64,000 nt of DNA, from positions 434,001-498,000 of the forward strand of contig NZ_JAILYH010000001.1 of the NCBI RefSeq assembly GCF_019793435.1. The letters are read 5' to 3'. Shown here in pieces: positions 9,420 to 18,284 of this stretch. Every line of letters begins with the position of its first letter. The stretch's first letter is position 1. A program made the translations under genes and the position numbers. The DNA is from Rhizobium redzepovicii (GTDB lineage Bacteria > Pseudomonadota > Alphaproteobacteria > Rhizobiales > Rhizobiaceae). The notes beneath the pieces were generated by a model. It was not told the origin of the DNA and searched no databases. It saw only the letters and a list, made by a program, of their open reading frames with translations.

Positions 9420-10040
9420 TTATTTCGCTCCCGGAAAGACGCCGTCGAACAGATCGCCGGAATCGTCGGCCACATCGCGGATTTCCCGGCGCAGCGTCGG
9501 GTCGTAGCCGCGGCGCGTGGTGTCGTTGTTGTGCGAGGCAAAGAGCGTTGCGTCATCCACCGTGAAGGCGTCCTTCCAGCGGAGGCTCCTGATCGTGTCG
9601 AGATCGTCGGAATCCCTGAACTTGTAGACGCGGTCGGCCGTCGCGGTGACCAGCTGCGGTTTTTCATTGGCGAGGTCGCCGACCATATCGCCGAAGTCGC
9701 GGCCGTCGCTTGTCAGCGTGTTCTGGACGTCGTCCCAGACGAAGGTGCGCTGCGGCTCGCCGCCGCCTTCGTGCGAGGGCGTGCGCGAGCAGCTCATGGC
9801 GTCGCGCCCGGGCAGCGCCGGCAAGGCCGGGAGCGGGAAGACATTCGAGAAATCCGACGTGCAGTCCAGCCCGTTCGCCTCGGCGAAGGCGGCGTTGCGC
9901 ATGGCCAGCATGGTGCCCACCTTCTTGGTCGAGATCCTGTTGGCATGGATCATGAAGATCACGATCAGCAGGATGACCGGTGCGGCGAGCACGAATTCGA
10001 TCGAGGCCAGGCCGCGGCTGTCGCGGTGCAGCCGCATCAT
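9420..10040 (-). CDS. TadE-like pseudopilin
   Basis: This is about 206 residues. The N-terminus has the TadE-type class IV prepilin signal: LHRDSRG, then LASIEF with Glu at +5 after the Gly, and a hydrophobic helix (VLAAPVILLIVIFMI). The prepilin peptidase at 12515 probably cleaves after that Gly. The rest is a polar extracytoplasmic domain with two cysteines (around residues 60 and 84) that could form a disulfide. It is probably a minor pilin. ATG 10040 is chosen; an upstream start at 10100 would overlap the preceding gene by 29 bases and move the signal inward. Confidence 0.75.
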   Translation of the reverse strand: MMRLHRDSRGLASIEFVLAAPVILLIVIFMIHANRISTKKVGTMLAMRNAAFAEANGLDCTSDFSNVFPLPALPALPGRDAMSCSRTPSHEGGGEPQRTFVWDDVQNTLTSDGRDFGDMVGDLANEKPQLVTATADRVYKFRDSDDLDTIRSLRWKDAFTVDDATLFASHNNDTTRRGYDPTLRREIRDVADDSGDLFDGVFPGAK

Positions 10041-10071
10041 CAGGCCACCGGCCGGAGCGCCGCCGGTCGTC

Positions 10072-11715
10072 TCAATGTGTGTTGACGGCAGCCCAGGCAT
10101 TGGCTCCTCCCTGGTCGAAGACGCGGGTCAGGCCGGTGAAACTATCGGCGGCCGGGCTCTGCTTGATGGTGTTCGAAACCTCGCCGGTATTGTCGGCGAG
10201 CGTGGCGGGCGCCAGCGATGCAAGCCAGTCCTGCGTATAGAGATCGAAGGCCGTGTAATTATGAACCCAGCTCTGCGCGAGCGCATAGGCGGACGGCGTC
10301 TTGTCCTTGAAGATGCGGATCTGCAGCCGGGCTCGCGGGGCACGCGAAACGATCGCCAGCGTCTGGTAGTCGTCGAGCTGCTCGCCGCCGAAGGGCGTGA
10401 AGTTGAAGGGGATACGGCCCTTCAGCCAGTAAGGCTTGGGGAAGGAGATGACCGGCAGGGCGGCACCCGCCACAGAGATCGCCCCACCGGCCGGCCCGCA
10501 GACCTGGTTCCAGATCATGTCGAACTTGCGGGTGAAATCGTTCTCGTCTTTTGTCTGTGAGTCCGAATAGCGCGGCGGCACGTCGATCGGCAGCTGGAAG
10601 GGGTTGGTGACGCCGAAGCCGACACCGAAGACCTTATCCGCCAGCCAGAAGCTGACATCGAGCGCTGCTTCTTCCAGCCAGCTGAGATCGCCGGCATATT
10701 GTTCGACGATCGCCTTGAACGGCACCTTGCTCAGATAGGCCGGGCCGAAGGCTTCGTAAAAGATGTAGAAATTCACCAGCGTGCTGTCGATGCCGCTTTC
10801 GTGGTTGACAAAGTCGCGGATATGGCTGCCGTCGACGCCGCCTGCGGTCAGCGGACCCTTGCCGTTGGGGAAGCCGCGATTGGCGAATTCGCCGCGCATC
10901 AGGAACGGGTCCTGCCCCTCCGTACCCCTGCTCATCGCAAGGCACATTTCAGCATAGGCCGCGGCAGGATTGACGCCGTCGCGATCGACCGGCAGGTTGC
11001 CGCCGGCACCTTCTCCGGCGTCGTTGCAGGATTCGCACGGCGGATGGAAGACGACATGATCCGACTTGTTCAAGCGCACCAGATGCAGGGCTTCGTTGCC
11101 GACGCGCTGCGGAAAGCTCTCGACGAGGTAGTCGTTGAGATCGTTCATGCCGTCGATGATGTCGCTGGACTTGTTGATCAGGCCCCAGGGATCATAATCG
11201 ATCTGTGCTTTCACCGTATATGCGATGGCGATGGTGGCTTCCGTCGCCCGGAACCCTTGAAACGCCAGGCAAGCGCCGTAAATGATGCCGCCGACGATCG
11301 GGACCTTCTGCCAACCAGGGCAATAGGGCATCGGCGGCATCGGCGGCAGAAGGGACGCCGGGCCGAAGCCCTCGGTGAAGGAGTATTCGGCGAGTTTCGC
11401 CAGAATGGCGGTCGAGCGCAGGGCCAGTTCCGCCGTGGTCAGCTGGAAGGCGACCGAGGTCGCCATGACGACGGTGGCCTGCGAGGAGGCGACGTTGTTC
11501 ATCGCCATGATGTTGAGATAGCGGGCTTCCCAATCGGCATGGACGAGCGCGGCGGCGTCGGCCGTGTCCTGGGTACGCTGCTTGTCGTAGATCATCTGTC
11601 CCGTGTTCAGGATCCAGACGATCATCAACGCGAGCGCGATCGTCATGTAGAGAATGATCGGCGACAGGAAGCCGCGTTCGTCGCGGTGCAGGCGCTTGAT
11701 GAGGGTCGGTGTCAT
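10072..11715 (-). CDS. TadG-like large pseudopilin
   Basis: The product has about 547 residues. It opens with the prepilin-like leader RLHRDERG followed by a single hydrophobic helix (SPIILYMTIALALMIVWIL) and the GQMIYDKQRTQDTADAAAL stretch typical of TadG/Flp-related proteins. The long extracytoplasmic region has several Trp/Tyr-rich stretches and cysteines. TadG-like proteins are large membrane-anchored parts of the Tad apparatus. The ATG at 11715 overlaps the stop of the upstream TadE-like gene as ATGA. The frame stays open further upstream, but that would overlap the neighbour by about 310 bases. Confidence 0.76.
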   Translation of the reverse strand: MTPTLIKRLHRDERGFLSPIILYMTIALALMIVWILNTGQMIYDKQRTQDTADAAALVHADWEARYLNIMAMNNVASSQATVVMATSVAFQLTTAELALRSTAILAKLAEYSFTEGFGPASLLPPMPPMPYCPGWQKVPIVGGIIYGACLAFQGFRATEATIAIAYTVKAQIDYDPWGLINKSSDIIDGMNDLNDYLVESFPQRVGNEALHLVRLNKSDHVVFHPPCESCNDAGEGAGGNLPVDRDGVNPAAAYAEMCLAMSRGTEGQDPFLMRGEFANRGFPNGKGPLTAGGVDGSHIRDFVNHESGIDSTLVNFYIFYEAFGPAYLSKVPFKAIVEQYAGDLSWLEEAALDVSFWLADKVFGVGFGVTNPFQLPIDVPPRYSDSQTKDENDFTRKFDMIWNQVCGPAGGAISVAGAALPVISFPKPYWLKGRIPFNFTPFGGEQLDDYQTLAIVSRAPRARLQIRIFKDKTPSAYALAQSWVHNYTAFDLYTQDWLASLAPATLADNTGEVSNTIKQSPAADSFTGLTRVFDQGGANAWAAVNTH

Positions 11716-12509
11716 AGCAGGTTCACCTCCGCCTTCGAGATCGTGTAGTAGCGGCCGTCTTTCCTCTGGCCGCGGGCAAAGACCCAGCCGGCATATTCGA
11801 GCAGCAGGAAGCGCGCTTCGACCTTGGCGGTCACCGGCACATGCGGCGAACGGTTGATGGCGGCATAGAGCGCCATCGGCGCGCGATCGACCGTCACGGT
11901 GACGTTTTGCGGGTCGAACATGTAGCGGGCCTGGTTGCGCATCGCCCGCCAGTTCTTCGAAAGACCGGAGGCATCGGCAAGGCTTTTCAGCGCCTCTTCC
12001 GGCGGCTGGCAGGCGCCGACGCATTTCAGCTGGTCGTAGGGGGCAGCCGGGATCAGCGCCAGGCGGGCGGCAAGATCGGCTTTCCCTGGCGCGGCATCGT
12101 CATCGCAGGTCTTGACGTCAATGAAGCTCCGGATGGTGATCGGCAGGGCCGGGCAGAAATAAACGCGGGCGCTGCGGGCTGCCGCATAGGCGGCATAATG
12201 GGTGAAGAGGTGGTTTTTCGCCAGGATCGCGAACTGAAAGACCACGAACATGAAGAAGACGAAGACCGGCGTGACGAGCACGAAATCCATCATCGTCGTG
12301 CTGCCGGAGATATCGCCGTGCAGCTCCGATATGCGGCGCCGGCGGGCGGAAAGCCGCGGCAGCAGCAGCATCGAGGCAAGCAGGATCATCGCGATCGCAA
12401 AGGTGCCGAAGAGCGCGCCGTGATCCTCAGGGATCCAGAAGGTCCGCGAGTGCAGGATCGAACTCCAGAAGGCACCGTCGAAGAGGGGGCGTTCGAGTTC
12501 CGCGCGCAT
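11712..12509 (-). CDS. TadE-like protein with an extra N-terminal membrane helix
   Basis: The product is 265 residues with two hydrophobic helices: one near residues 32-55 (FGTFAIAMILLASMLLL) and a second after ELHGDISG, reading DFVLVTPVFVFFMFVVFQFAIL. The second looks like a TadE pilin-type helix, but the usual Glu is replaced by Asp one place further on. The C-terminal part is extracytoplasmic with several cysteines. It sits between the prepilin peptidase (5-bp gap) and the TadG-like gene. ATG 12509 is preferred to 12560, which would overlap the peptidase gene. Confidence 0.7.
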   Translation of the reverse strand: MRAELERPLFDGAFWSSILHSRTFWIPEDHGALFGTFAIAMILLASMLLLPRLSARRRRISELHGDISGSTTMMDFVLVTPVFVFFMFVVFQFAILAKNHLFTHYAAYAAARSARVYFCPALPITIRSFIDVKTCDDDAAPGKADLAARLALIPAAPYDQLKCVGACQPPEEALKSLADASGLSKNWRAMRNQARYMFDPQNVTVTVDRAPMALYAAINRSPHVPVTAKVEARFLLLEYAGWVFARGQRKDGRYYTISKAEVNLL

Positions 12510-12514
12510 TGCCG

Positions 12515-13078
12515 TTACCTCACGAGTGAAAGAGGGGTGAAATCGGGCATGAACAGGCACCAGAAAAGTCCGAGAGCGGCGGCAACGCCGAAGCGGACGG
12601 TATGATGTGTCTCGCGCGGCTTCAGCACCGAAGCGGCATCGCGGAAACCGGCAGGCAGAAGCAAAGCGAACAGTCCGACGTTCCTAGCCAGCACGCTCCA
12701 CTGAACACGCCGCGCCATTGAGAACAGGGCGATCACGCCGCCGACCATCAGCGCTGCGAGCGTCACATCGATGGCGGGCCAGAGGCCGAGAATGGCGCCG
12801 AGCGCCGCCATCAGCTTGACATCGCCGCCGCCGCAGCTGCCGGCTGCGAAGGCGATGATGAAGATCATGCCGGCCGCAATGAGGCCGGCAAAGGCAAGGC
12901 CGATCCCTGCGAGATCTCCGCCGGCTGCCGCCAGCATGAAGCCGGCAAGCAGGCAGGGATAGGTCACGGCGTTCGGGATGTGACCCTGGCGGTGATCGAG
13001 CACCGCCGCGGTCGTGGCGCAGGCGACGGCAAGAGCCGCCGCCGCAGGCATCAGGGTCAGATCATAGGTCGTATCCAT
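12515..13078 (-). CDS. cpaA: CpaA/TadV-type prepilin peptidase
   Basis: This is a 187-residue, highly hydrophobic protein with about six membrane segments. It has the two active-site Asp regions of aspartic prepilin peptidases: D near residue 27 in LDHRQGHIPN, and the GxGD-type loop CGGGDVKLM near residue 92. Family A24 peptidases remove the short leader from Flp- and TadE-type pilins. It lacks the methylase domain of PilD, as CpaA/TadV enzymes do. The ATG at 13078 lies 13 bp after the stop of the small pilin-like gene. Confidence 0.87.
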   Translation of the reverse strand: MDTTYDLTLMPAAAALAVACATTAAVLDHRQGHIPNAVTYPCLLAGFMLAAAGGDLAGIGLAFAGLIAAGMIFIIAFAAGSCGGGDVKLMAALGAILGLWPAIDVTLAALMVGGVIALFSMARRVQWSVLARNVGLFALLLPAGFRDAASVLKPRETHHTVRFGVAAALGLFWCLFMPDFTPLSLVR

Positions 13079-13091
13079 GATCCCGGCCCGC

Positions 13092-13295
13092 TTATTGACC
13101 CGGCTCGGGAATTCTCTCGGCATCCGAGAGCGCCGTGTTCTTTTCGTTGAACCATTCGCCGATCTGTTTGCCGAATGCGAGCAGAAGCAGCATCAGCGGA
13201 ATGACGATCAGGGCGACGGCGAGGACGATCTGGGCCATGTCGCCGCGCTCGTCCTGGTGAAGTGCAATTGCGAGAGTCTTGAGTTTTCCAAACAT
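13092..13295 (-). CDS. Small Flp-pilin-like protein, first gene of the Tad-like operon
   Basis: This is a 67-residue protein: short basic N-terminus ending in ALHQDERG, one hydrophobic helix (MAQIVLAVALIVIPLMLLLLAF), and a charged tail (KQIGEWFNEKN). Size and layout fit the major pilin of a Flp/Tad system, but the conserved Glu-Tyr of classical Flp pilins is absent, with Gln at +4 after the putative cleavage Gly. A good ribosome-binding site (GAGGAAT) precedes ATG 13295. Upstream is a 510-bp non-coding region that should contain the promoter for the whole minus-strand operon. Confidence 0.7.
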   Translation of the reverse strand: MFGKLKTLAIALHQDERGDMAQIVLAVALIVIPLMLLLLAFGKQIGEWFNEKNTALSDAERIPEPGQ

Positions 13296-13805
13296 CTGCG
13301 TATTCCTCGTTCCTAGGTTTGTTTCGGATCGAAGACCTGAGAGAAGATTACCAAGCATACGGCATCGATCCGAACCAGCACGTTGCTCGTTCCAATGATA
13401 TGTTCTGCTTCAGCTTTTCTTCCCCGGCGGCCAACGCTTGTTGAGCAACACCATTAAGACCCAAGAGTGCGCCCAAGGCCAGCCCTCCGTCAAGCAAACG
13501 GAACGAAGGGTTCCAATTGTCTTGGAGGCCTCTCTTGATGAAACGGAGTTGACGGCGGTAATTTTAAACTAACCGACTGAAGACGTTATAGTTTTACCCC
13601 GAAGAAGCAACTTGGCGGCGGCTTTGCCAACTGTCTCCGACTGCCCCATAATTGGTCAATTCTTTCAAGGCGATAGAATAGACGACACGGCGCACGTCCT
13701 ATCGGCCGCTCGCGCGGGACGCGACCATGGCGTTGCTTGGCGATCTGGATTAAGCTTCACCGACATTATGGGCCTCGCCCTTCAGTCGTTCCGGAGAAAC
13801 GAACC
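13296..13805. other. Intergenic region between the divergent Tad-like transcription units
   Basis: I see no convincing gene in these 510 bases. The DNA is less GC-rich than its surroundings. It must hold the promoter of the minus-strand pilin operon and that of the plus-strand small-ORF/cpaF unit. The open frame from 13612 to 13818 has no recognisable domain and weak coding character. I found no clear inverted repeat or sigma-54 box. Confidence 0.5.
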
Positions 13806-13937
13806 ATGGAAACGATGAGCAGCATCCTGATACTTGCATTGGTCCTCATTCCATTGATGATGTTCTTTCCAACCGCAGTTCAAATGATGGCGACATTGTT
13901 CGGCATGAGCACGGTTCTGGTGGGGATGCCGCTCTGA
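13806..13937 (+). CDS. 43-residue hydrophobic protein coupled to cpaF
   Basis: This small ORF has a plausible ribosome-binding site (GGAG nine bases before the ATG). Its stop overlaps the start of cpaF (TGATG), so its translation should be coupled to the ATPase. The product is almost entirely one or two hydrophobic helices (LILALVLIPLMMFFPTAV). The LALVLIPLM stretch resembles the helix of the small pilin-like protein at 13092 (VALIVIPLM). It may be a second tiny pilin or a membrane partner of CpaF. I recognise no named family. Confidence 0.55.
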   Translation: METMSSILILALVLIPLMMFFPTAVQMMATLFGMSTVLVGMPL

Positions 13938-15079
13938 TGAAGGCCGTTTCCGACGACGCCGCCGAACAGGCGACCTTCCAGGTCCTGACCCGGGCGCTGG
14001 ACAAGCTCTTGGGTCCGATCCGCTTCCTGCTCGACGATCCGAGCGTTTCCGAAATCCTGATCAACGGGACATCCGATATCTTCGTCGAACGGCGCGGCAA
14101 GCTCGAACGCGCCGACACGCGGTTCGCCAGCCGCGAGGATCTGGAATCGGCCGCGCGCAGCATCGCGCAATTCTCCGGCAAACGGCTGACGCCGGAGGAG
14201 CCGAGCGTCGAGGCGCGCCTGCCGGATGGTTCGCGCGTGCAGATGATCCAGCCGCCGGCTGCCCGCACCGGGCTCTGCATCTCCATCCGCCGCTTTTTGA
14301 AGGAACATCGCAGCATTCGCGATCTCGTCACCCAGGGCAGTCTGACCGAGCAGTCGCTGACGCTGCTGCAGGCGGCCGTCGGGCTGCAGAAGAACGTCAT
14401 CATCTCCGGCGGCACCGGCACCGGCAAGACGACGATGCTGAACGCGCTGTCGGAAGCCTTTGCCGATCACGAGCGCATCATCGTCATCGAGGACACCTCG
14501 GAACTGCAGATCCGTAAGGAACACGTGGTCTATCTCGAAGTCACGAAGCCCGACCGTTTCGGCCGCGGCGGCGCCAGCATCCGCGACCTGTTCCGCTCGT
14601 CGCTGCGCATGCGGCCCGACCGCATCATCGTCGGCGAGTGCCGCGGCGGCGAGGCGCTCGATATGATCCAGGCGATGACCTCGGGCCATAGCGGCAGCCT
14701 GTCGACGGTGCATGCCAACACGCCCTACGACGCCCTGCACCGGCTGGAAACGCTGGCGCTGATGTCGGATATCGACATGCCGCTCCGACCGCTGCGCGCC
14801 CAGATCGCCTCTGCCGTCGACGTCGTCGTGCAAATCGCCCGTTTCAAGCGCACCGGACGACGCCGGGTGATCGAGATTTCCGAGATCAAGGGCCTCAACG
14901 AGGACGGCCAGTATATCGTCGAGAGCATCTACAAGCTCGAGGGCGACGGACATTCCAATCCCGATGGCGCACTGCTGTGGACCGGTGTCGTGCCGAGCTT
15001 TGCCGCCGATGCGGTGGAAGAGCTGCAAGGTGCAGAGCGCGCCGAATGGATGACGCCTGCCGCGCGGGAAACGGCTTGA
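13937..15079 (+). CDS. cpaF: CpaF/TadA-type secretion ATPase, second copy
   Basis: This 380-residue ATPase has the standard CpaF core without an FHA domain: N-terminal VSEILINGTSDIFVERRG, Walker A GGTGTGKTT (about 158-166, Lys164), Asp/Glu box IVIEDTSELQ, Walker B RIIVGECRGG (Glu234) and His box STVHANTPYDALHR. It is transcribed divergently from the operon carrying the FHA-TadA fusion. Two ATPases in one locus may serve extension and retraction, or different substrates; the sequence does not decide. It starts inside the stop of the 43-residue ORF and ends before a strong hairpin. Confidence 0.87.
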   Translation: MKAVSDDAAEQATFQVLTRALDKLLGPIRFLLDDPSVSEILINGTSDIFVERRGKLERADTRFASREDLESAARSIAQFSGKRLTPEEPSVEARLPDGSRVQMIQPPAARTGLCISIRRFLKEHRSIRDLVTQGSLTEQSLTLLQAAVGLQKNVIISGGTGTGKTTMLNALSEAFADHERIIVIEDTSELQIRKEHVVYLEVTKPDRFGRGGASIRDLFRSSLRMRPDRIIVGECRGGEALDMIQAMTSGHSGSLSTVHANTPYDALHRLETLALMSDIDMPLRPLRAQIASAVDVVVQIARFKRTGRRRVIEISEIKGLNEDGQYIVESIYKLEGDGHSNPDGALLWTGVVPSFAADAVEELQGAERAEWMTPAARETA

Positions 15080-15121
15080 AGCCTATTGGCAGACGTTCGG
15101 AATCTGGTGCCTTCGAGGGAA

Positions 15122-15147
15122 GGGAAGGCAAGCGTGTTTGCCTTCCC
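15122..15147 (+). terminator. Hairpin after cpaF
   Basis: GGGAAGGCAA (15122-15131) pairs with TTGCCTTCCC (15138-15147) around a six-base loop. The stem is a perfect 10 bp. The flanking DNA is only weakly T-rich, so it could act on transcripts from either side. Confidence 0.7.
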
Positions 15148-15154
15148 CGGTTGT

Positions 15155-15852
<698 letters not shown>

Positions 15853-16145
15853 AGGCTTGTGGTAACCGGTGTTTCACTCCCACGTTGCCCTGTCTGGGCT
15901 AATCTGTGATCGGCTTTCCATGGACGAGCAACGGGAGTTTCTCCATGGAGAGTACATTGGAGGTTTTCACGACCAGAAAGTCTGGGCGTGAGGTTCACCT
16001 ATCGAAAACCTTCTGAAGCAAAGCACACGTTCCACTGATGCCGCTATTTAACGCATTATTGCTTCAATGTCACAGCGGAAGGAACCTCTCAGCCGAGACC
16101 TTCTCCAATCCTGCATTCACGCCAGAGCTACTGTACGCTGCAAAT
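15853..16145. other. Non-coding gap between the rtcR remnant and the RNA ligase gene
   Basis: The gap is lower in GC than the surrounding genes. A near-palindromic stretch (CCATGGACGAGCAACGGGAG followed by TTTCTCCATGG) lies around 15920-15946 and might be part of an old insertion, but I could not identify a transposase or terminal repeats. No gene is supported. Confidence 0.4.
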
Positions 16146-17276
16146 CTACGATGTTGCCTCATCAATCACACGCCCCATGGCATATGACGGCTGGTAACCT
16201 GGCAACACGTTGCCAGTGGGTCTGATGGAACGCATCAACGCGTCTCGGGACTTGCCTACGATTGCACCTGCTTTTCGCAAGCCAAAAACGTAAGGACCCA
16301 CGTCAGCAGGCAGTGAATTGAGCGACAATCCCAACTCTTTATCGGAAAGATGGGCGACAGATGCTGCCAGTTCAGCGACCTTCCTTTCCATCGCCGCGTA
16401 TTCCTTCGTCAGGAGGAGTACGATGTTGTCAAAATCGCTCCAAAACTCTTCCGGCAGATCACGACGAATCGCGGCCATATCGTCCCCTGCGGCCATTGCT
16501 TCCCAGATTGCCAATGGCGTGCAGCGTGAGATCAACGCATGGATACGACGGTACTCGGAGCCTTTGAGTTTGAGGCGCAAGCCATTTGTGAATCTAACGA
16601 CAAATCCCTCGTTGTCGCGTGGGAGCGTTGCAGTATGGAGCATCATGTCCGCCATATTCCCGAACTCATGGCGTTCGGCCGCACGCCATCCCAACGCTTG
16701 GCTGGTCGTTCGAACCTCGTCGTAGGTTACTTCAAGACCTGAAGCGTGGTAGGCCGCCAACATCACCATGGCAGGCTCCGCATATCGCACGACCATTCTG
16801 TTTTCCGGATATACCGCCTCGAACAGATATGTCGTATCCGGCGACAGACCTGAGAGATCGTGGGCATCCAAGCGTGCTTGAGCCCATAGGGCCTGTTCGG
16901 AGTCGAACGCGCCTTTGGTGGCTGCGTGCCAACGGCCAGCATCATTGAACATGATTATCAGACTACCATCGAGCTTTTCGAACGCCTCAAACGGCAGATC
17001 GGGTACTTTGCCATGCCGCTCGTCGACATTGAAAAACTTCGGAAACGGCGTAGCAACGACCCGACCAGCGCCCTCGTCCACAATGAGACCGCGAGCGATC
17101 AGCGAAAACTGATCCCAACCATCCTCATATACGCACCGGGGGGTATAGATGTAGAGCTGCAAAGTACCGGTTGCGTTCTGACGGCGATGGACATGGCCGA
17201 GCCCTTGGGCTCGCTTCAAGCCAGCGATAAGGTCGGGAAACGGGATTTGGCGTGCAGGGTGTATCGGGTCGTTCAT
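16146..17276 (-). CDS. T4 Rnl1-like RNA ligase
   Basis: This is a 376-residue protein, close to the 374 of phage T4 RNA ligase 1. The nucleotidyltransferase motifs are intact and nearly co-linear with T4: motif I KLDGS (Lys101), motif III LFEAVYPENR (Glu153), motif IV EGFV (Glu223) and motif V LKLK (Lys236, Lys238). The preceding ARGLIVDE and PFPKFFN segments are also typical. It should use ATP to seal 3'-OH and 5'-phosphate RNA ends. No polynucleotide kinase/phosphatase gene is adjacent. It lies beside rtcB and rtcR remnants, which suggests an RNA-repair island. ATG 17276 fits the T4 length; a TTG at 17333 is less likely. Its GC content is visibly lower than that of its neighbours, suggesting acquisition. 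Confidence 0.85.
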   Translation of the reverse strand: MNDPIHPARQIPFPDLIAGLKRAQGLGHVHRRQNATGTLQLYIYTPRCVYEDGWDQFSLIARGLIVDEGAGRVVATPFPKFFNVDERHGKVPDLPFEAFEKLDGSLIIMFNDAGRWHAATKGAFDSEQALWAQARLDAHDLSGLSPDTTYLFEAVYPENRMVVRYAEPAMVMLAAYHASGLEVTYDEVRTTSQALGWRAAERHEFGNMADMMLHTATLPRDNEGFVVRFTNGLRLKLKGSEYRRIHALISRCTPLAIWEAMAAGDDMAAIRRDLPEEFWSDFDNIVLLLTKEYAAMERKVAELAASVAHLSDKELGLSLNSLPADVGPYVFGLRKAGAIVGKSRDALMRSIRPTGNVLPGYQPSYAMGRVIDEATS

Positions 17277-17738
17277 CTTTTCACAGCACCCTCTTTTATC
17301 GCCTTCAGAATTATTTTTGGCTGAATTTATCAATTGTTCAGCCGTTCCACGCCGTCAAACGCGATTTACTAACAGATTTGATTGTCCGCTCTGATGGGTG
17401 CAACGCCATTGGGTTCGGACCCAACACAGCCTTTGCCAATGATTTCGCTACTGGCGTTCGCGATCCCCGCGTTGAAGCGTGAATCCGATTCGAGATAACG
17501 GTTCGATCAATCATGCTCAAAGAATTCATCTCGCGGCATTATCTAGGCTGCCACGAAGTGTGATTGGGGCACCGCTTGCCATCTGCTCCATCGTCAGTCC
17601 CTAAAAATTTCGCCGCCATCCTCTCCGCTGTAGCGAATTCTCGTGTTGGCTCGACGGTCAACGGCTGGGTGCCACCGCGCCGGAAAGTTGAGCCTTCCAG
17701 CTATTCCCCTAATCGTCGATCTTGTGCCGGCACGGCCC
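17277..17738. other. Low-GC intergenic region between the RNA ligase gene and soxG
   Basis: It should contain the promoter of the RNA ligase. A short plus-strand reading (around 17380-17482) gives GFGPNTAFANDFATGVRD before a stop and could be the tail of a lost gene, but I cannot assign it. No tRNA or clear repeat is visible. Confidence 0.4.
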
Positions 17739-18284
17739 TCACGCGCCTTCCTTTTCAGCGCTCGCCGCCATATGCCTGAGTTCGTCCCAGAGGCTTTCGG
17801 CGAAGCTGCGCAGAACGGTGAGTTCGAAGCTGTCATCGCCGGTGCGGACGATCTGTACGGAGATGTGACCCATCATGGTCATCGCCGAACTGCCTTCCGG
17901 GAAAACGGCGGGATCGAGATCGATGGCGGTGCCTTTTGAGAGAAGCAGCCGCGAGGAGCGGCCTGATATGCCGATGCGCACGCGTCCGTGGCTCTGGTCC
18001 ATGACGACGGCTTTTCCCGCGAGTACTGCCGCAAGGGCGGCAAGGCTGGCGGGGGAAAGCGGCTCGTTGCCGGCGACGAACCATTGGCGGAAGCCGGCTT
18101 TGCGGATCGAACTATTGGTAAAGCCGGCTTTGGCCAATTCCGCGGCAAGTGCCGCCGACTCGATCGTGCCGAGCACGTGCAGGAGATGGCCTTCCGGCAG
18201 GGCCTCCAGCCGGATGCCTGCTCCGGAAATGCCACTATATACCGTTCCGGCAAGAACCGGTTTGTGCTGGGGAAGATCAGGCAT
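17739..18284 (-). CDS. soxG: Sarcosine oxidase-type gamma subunit (candidate MgdD)
   Basis: The product is about 181 residues and has SoxG features: GISGRSSRLLLSKGTAIDL, the MTMMGHISVQIVR stretch and a C-terminal SFAESLWDELRHMA. SoxG is the small GcvT-like subunit of the heterotetrameric enzyme. The ATG at 18284 overlaps the soxA stop by eight bases and is the fourth gene of a B-D-A-G operon. In the N-methylglutamate pathway the homologous subunit is MgdD. Given glxBCD and glnT on the divergent side, I favour N-methylglutamate dehydrogenase over sarcosine oxidase. Confidence 0.87.
   Translation of the reverse strand: MPDLPQHKPVLAGTVYSGISGAGIRLEALPEGHLLHVLGTIESAALAAELAKAGFTNSSIRKAGFRQWFVAGNEPLSPASLAALAAVLAGKAVVMDQSHGRVRIGISGRSSRLLLSKGTAIDLDPAVFPEGSSAMTMMGHISVQIVRTGDDSFELTVLRSFAESLWDELRHMAASAEKEGA

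Noticed and set aside
13612..13818. Possible small gene in the Tad intergenic region
   Set aside because: No ribosome-binding site, no hydrophobic or domain signal, and weak codon bias.
17480..17520. tRNA-like T-arm string (GGTTCGATCAATC)
   Set aside because: No acceptor, D-arm or anticodon arm can be paired around it.
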